Shown here: positions 60,201 through 64,000 of the stretch, in pieces
Layout of the letters: each line of letters begins with the position of its first letter
How positions within the stretch are numbered: the first letter of the stretch is position 1
DNA from: Anastatus disparis
Taxonomy: Eukaryota; Arthropoda; Insecta; Hymenoptera; Eupelmidae
Direction of reading: 5' to 3'
Assembly: GCA_017163975.1 (NCBI GenBank)
Contig: JAFFSR010000242.1
Coordinates: 3,869,001 to 3,933,000, forward strand
Length of the DNA: 64,000 bases
Made by a program: the position numbers and the translations under genes
The notes under the pieces: generated by a model
Told to the model about the DNA's origin: nothing
Databases searched by the model: none
Seen by the model: the letters and a program-made list of their open reading frames with translations, nothing else

Positions 60201-63200
60201 ATCAGCGAACAAAAGCAATGACAATTATTTTTGCATAAAAAAAATTTATTCTACGTTATTTTTCAAAATTTATGGTAAAGAAAAAAGGTGTTTACAGAAA
60301 AGACTGCAAAAATTTTTTATTATAATATTTTACTTTAAAAAAATATGGTTTTCAAAGGAAGGGGCCAAAGTTCTGAATTAAAATTTAACAAAATAATTAA
60401 AGAAATCTATTATTACAGCTAAACTTGAAATGGTTATGAAGCTTCGAAAAACGTTACTTTTTGCGCCGCACATATTGAAAGTTGTTATTTTTAACTGGTA
60501 CACGATAAATATAGTTCAAAAATCCGTAAAAACGATTTTTCATCTGATATATATTTTTGAGTATAAGGTACTAATCTCAAGTTGCTATTTTAGTTCAGGT
60601 CTTGAAAAGACAATAAAAAAATATTAAAATTTTTCGCTGAATAATATATGACACATTTTTATTATTTTAATTATTATTGAAAATTTGAAATATTAACAAT
60701 ATAAAAAAGTTTTAAAAAACGAATAGTGCTGCATAATTGTTGTTATTTGAACTGTTAAAAAATATAAAACAACGTTAAAACAAAATGCTAAAGTCAAATA
60801 TTAAAATTATTATGGAATCAATCTATAAACATTTTGAGTGTCCCTACACTTGTAATTATAAGTGATTTTTTATTCTAATTTAACTTCATCTAAGTTTCTT
60901 ATTATGATAAGTAGAGCTTTTTATCCTTGGATTGCATTTGCATTATTTTAACTATTCTACGACTATATTTAGTAAATATAGAATAATTTGTGATTACGTT
61001 ATCGAATATGTTATAACCACTTTAATTTGATCCATTTATTTATTTTTTGAAATTTTGGCCTAAAGAAGTATATATAAAACAAAAATTCAAATGAATATTT
61101 ATGATGGTTTGGGCGTTAAAGAGTCAATCTTTTAACTTTTAACGTAAATTTAATTGACTTAAATATTCAAGTTTTTTAAATGTCCAATATTTCAAATTTA
61201 ACACATTACTTACTGCGTACCTCTAAATCATCTGGATGACGAACATGAATAAGGGGTTTAATTCCAAACCACATTTTATAGATTGGATAGTAAAGTTTAC
61301 CCCACGCACGAATTCGATTATTTATTTCGACTGAAATTAAAATTAAACAACAAAATTATTATTTATCATTTTATTGGAAATTGTTTTTTTTTGTTGACAA
61401 TCGATAAGTTAATGCATCATAAATGAAAAGTAAATCCAAAAATCCTGACTTCAAAAATTTTGGGAGAGAAAAATACTTTTATTCTCACCTTAACAGAAAT
61501 ATCCACTTTGTTAACTCGAAAAGCGGGCCGAAAGAAAGCCATATCTTATGTCTGTAATTTAGCGGGAGATAAGTTCTTTCTCCCACAAAATAAAAAAATT
61601 TATAAAATTTAATATATTATTGAAAATTTGTAGAAAAAAATTTAATTTCAATTTTTTCCAATTAAGCCCGCTTTTTTAAGTTAAAAAGTGGCCATAGTTG
61701 AGGTGGGAATAAAGCACCTTATGCAACTCGGGAGCAAAGTCTATTTCTCCCTAGTTGCATAATGTACTATTCTCCTGCTAAATTATAAACATATAAAATT
61801 GAATAGATTGTTGAATTTTTTAATAAAATATTGATTTTTTATTAATATTAAACTATTTATTAAACAAACTAATAAAAATAATTAAAAAACTATTCAATTT
61901 CAAGAATAGAAATTGATATATTATAAAATTTATAAGATATGAACACTAAATTTTCAATTTTAATTTTTTTTTAATTGTGACTTTACTACCTAGTTGCATA
62001 ATATACTATTTCTGCAGAAAAAAAACTAAAAATCATTTTCAATTATAGTCTTGTTATGCTGCGAAAAATTTAATTTATTATTGTAAGCATAATATATTAT
62101 TTATCAACTTTAATAAATGTATAGTAAACTTATCTCATAAAGTTAAATTTAAAATAAATAACACTTATTGAAGAAAGATATAATTTTAAATATAACTATA
62201 AATAACATTGAATAATTTTAAATAATTCTTAATCAATTTGCAAATCATTGTTAGTAATGACGAGCGTCAAACGAATACATTAGACGTCTGCAAATAACAG
62301 TGAAAAAAATTTTTAGTAATAATTATTTACAGTCCTCGTTTAAACAATCGATATAATAATTATGTAAAGCTATTTACAATTATATATTTACAAATTTTTC
62401 ACAAAAATATTTCTACTACACTACAAACGTTCATGTTTACTTATATCTAACGATTAAATCTTATTTTAAATATTCAAGTGATACACTACAATTCTTAATT
62501 ATGTTAATAAGACAATTTTTTTATTCAAATAGAAAAAAGCAGAGTTTTTATGTGATGATTTTAAATGAAATAAAAAAAACAGTAAATTGAATTTTATTGC
62601 TTTTTATGTCAACGTATTTTCATTAACTTTTATGATATATCTACCATTGGCAAATTAAGGTTTCATTCATGAGCGTGTGAATAATAATAATAAAAAATAT
62701 AATAATTATTTATCAACAATATATCTTTAAAATATTTGAATTAAAACATGTGATATTAATTATATTAATTTTAATTATAAAGATTTTAGGTAATAGCCTA
62801 ATAATTTTATCATTGAGAAAACATTTTTGCATTCCTATATTTATCTCACTGAATTATCTCCATAAAATATTACACACTATACTATATTGCAACACTTGAC
62901 TTTAAAACAAATATATTATGGTAGATAAACATTAATTTCTTTATGATTCTATCGTATTGTAGTCTTCAATTTCCTATTAAAAACAAAGTACAAATTTTAT
63001 TATTCAAAATAACAGTTAATAATTTTTATTTAATATCATCAAGTATGTATTTTTTTGTTCTTGTGGAGTCAAAATACAGGATTTTAAAATTGCAAATTAA
63101 CATTATAAAACTATCCATGTTTTAAAGCATGCAAAACGTTAAAGATTTTAATTATTTATATTGCATAATGTTATAAGACAAAATTATAATTACCTTGAAA

Positions 63201-63956
63201 AATCAAAGATGAGAATGGAATGTATTCAGAAATTTTTTTAAAACAAAGATTATGCATGATAAGTTTTTTTATAAATTATTTAAAAATTCACGAAATTCGA
63301 AAGATATCAGTTTTTATTACTTACAAAATGAAATGTCAAATAAAATTAAGTGGGAATTGCTTTATTGAAAAAAGTAAAAGTTTCTATTTTTATCAGAATT
63401 TATTAATTTTGACCAAGCAACACTTGGAACGTGTTAAAAAATCGATTATTAATGCAAAAATATTTCTTGAATACGCTTGTGACTAGTTCCTTGGTCTATA
63501 GTTGATTCGTTATAGAAAATAATAAAAATAACTTTACATGTTAAAAATTAATTTTTAAAATTTTTATTAACTATAAAAAAATATCATTGAATAGTTTGTT
63601 TATTAATTTATTAAAATTTTTGAAAAAATGCGAAATTTCAACTAAAATTCTTACAGAAATTTCTGAATTCTTCTAAGGATTATATCTGAACCAATAAACT
63701 TACCTTCAATGAAGATTTAAATAAATTAAAATATTATCATGAATATATGAACACAAGAACGATTAAATTATTTACCTAACGGCGCGTGTAACTGTAACAA
63801 ATTTCCAAACAATGGCACAGATGCAGGACCCGGTATGATCGTAATCAATTTTCCAACTCTACTAAAATAAATATGAACATACCAACACAGTATAGGAAAA
63901 AAAGTTATTAATATCGCTAACAAAAAATAATTCATGATTAAATTTATAAAGTTCAC
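57253..63956 (-). CDS. Cytochrome P450, CYP4 family
   Basis: Microsomal haem-thiolate monooxygenase using NADPH-P450 reductase; CYP4 enzymes often hydroxylate fatty acids, hydrocarbons or xenobiotics. Twelve exons in phase on the minus strand: 63776-63956, 61221-61330, 59783-59873, 59514-59696, 59053-59152, 58863-58965, 58665-58761, 58478-58584, 58332-58400, 57843-58011, 57582-57761, 57253-57428; 521 aa, normal for the family. N-terminal membrane anchor at about residues 9-27, then the hinge IPGPASVPLFGN. C-helix KWQKRRKILSPAFHF; ETAMGV-like ESAMGVALDD; I-helix FIFEGHDTT with the CYP4 glutamate (residue 324) that can link covalently to haem; K-helix EALR at 382-385; DKFDPNRF; haem loop PFSAGSRNCIG with Cys462. 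All key residues are present, so the enzyme should be functional. The subfamily (CYP4C, 4G and so on) and substrate cannot be told by eye; it lacks the long insertion typical of CYP4G. Confidence 0.96.
59993..60022. repeat. Perfect 30-bp AT-rich palindrome
   Basis: The 30 bases from ACATAACAAAATAAA to the complementary TTTATTTTGTTATGT are exactly self-complementary with no spacer. It is in the P450 intron between exons 2 and 3. Could form a cruciform; may be chance or a repeat end. Confidence 0.7.
61331..63775 (-). other. P450 first intron, 2.4 kb
   Basis: AT-rich intron containing the inverted repeat at 61475-61715. ORFs such as 63220-63486 have no recognisable features and are not supported. 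Confidence 0.6.
61475..61715. repeat. Imperfect inverted repeat, ~50-bp arms, in P450 intron 1
   Basis: 61475-61528 and 61666-61715 pair as inverted copies: both contain AAGCGGGC, TTAACT-AAA, CCACTTT and TTATTC-CACCT on one strand. Just inside and outside lie further GGGAGA / TCTCCC blocks (61563-61585 and 61730-61752). A 26-bp stretch starting CTAGTTGCATAAT at 61751 recurs at about 61991. No ORF; likely a decayed foldback element. Confidence 0.55.
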
Positions 63957-64000
63957 TTATCAAAACTGTATTATAATTTATATTATATTAAAACGATATT

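Noticed and set aside
63220..63486. 88-aa plus ORF in P450 intron 1
   Set aside because: Ile/Phe/Lys-rich chance frame, no homology recognised.
63660..63720. GAAG-GTAAGT donor on the minus strand just after P450 exon 1, suggesting an extra exon
   Set aside because: No acceptor and in-phase coding block precede it; exon 1 joins directly to 61221-61330 in phase with a good P450 reading.
1..64000. tRNA, rRNA, CRISPR arrays, endogenous viral genes
   Set aside because: No tRNA box pairs, rRNA segments, spaced identical CRISPR repeats or recognisable viral ORFs were seen on reading; a tRNAscan-type or HMM search could still find weak cases.

Overview
The window is a stretch of AT-rich animal nuclear genome. 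Coding exons are short and interrupted by GT-AG introns, and poly-A/T runs, microsatellites and small non-autonomous DNA elements are abundant. The recognisable genes are typical of insects: a CYP4-type P450, a short GPI-anchored Ly6 protein and a CrebA-type bZIP factor. The base composition and compact exon-intron structure would fit a hymenopteran such as a parasitoid wasp, but this is an impression; no sequence here fixes the species. I could not run searches, so every gene call rests on reading translated exons and checking that splice phases agree.

Five protein genes are supported. (1) 1-6217, minus: an SLC6 Na+/Cl- neurotransmitter/amino-acid transporter, glycine-transporter-like, cut by the window edge in TM8. 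(2) 21179-26501, plus: a complete UBE3A (E6AP) HECT ubiquitin ligase, 11 coding exons, 863 aa, with an unexpected pair of possible alternative terminal exons in intron 3. (3) 27710-28585, minus: a 155-aa Ly6/uPAR protein with signal peptide, ten cysteines and a GPI-type tail. (4) 39325-55045, plus: CrebA (CREB3L family), six coding exons, 453 aa, with a 12.2 kb first coding intron. (5) 57253-63956, minus: a complete CYP4-family cytochrome P450, 12 exons, 521 aa.

Layout: SLC6 and UBE3A diverge from a 15 kb intergenic region (6.2-21.2 kb). That region holds dispersed and tandem repeats, CT/GA-rich promoter-like islands, a palindromic cluster at 15.5-15.8 kb and a broken integrase-type transposon ORF at 19.6-20.1 kb. 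UBE3A and the Ly6 gene are tail to tail, with poly(A) signals about 30 bp apart. Ly6 and CrebA diverge from a second repeat-rich region (28.6-39.3 kb); it contains three inverted-repeat elements in direct succession at 30.14-31.20 kb, the first an apparent Tc1/mariner-type MITE with TA flanks. CrebA and the P450 are tail to tail. The genes are functionally unrelated (transport, ubiquitylation, cell-surface signalling, secretory-pathway transcription, oxidation) and nothing suggests an operon or cluster.

I found no RNA gene, CRISPR array, or clearly new biological system. The most interesting items are the possible short UBE3A isoform, the run of palindromic/MITE elements with similar GC-rich TTCG-type centres, and two unexplained open-frame islands (32.6-32.9 kb and 40.2-40.35 kb).
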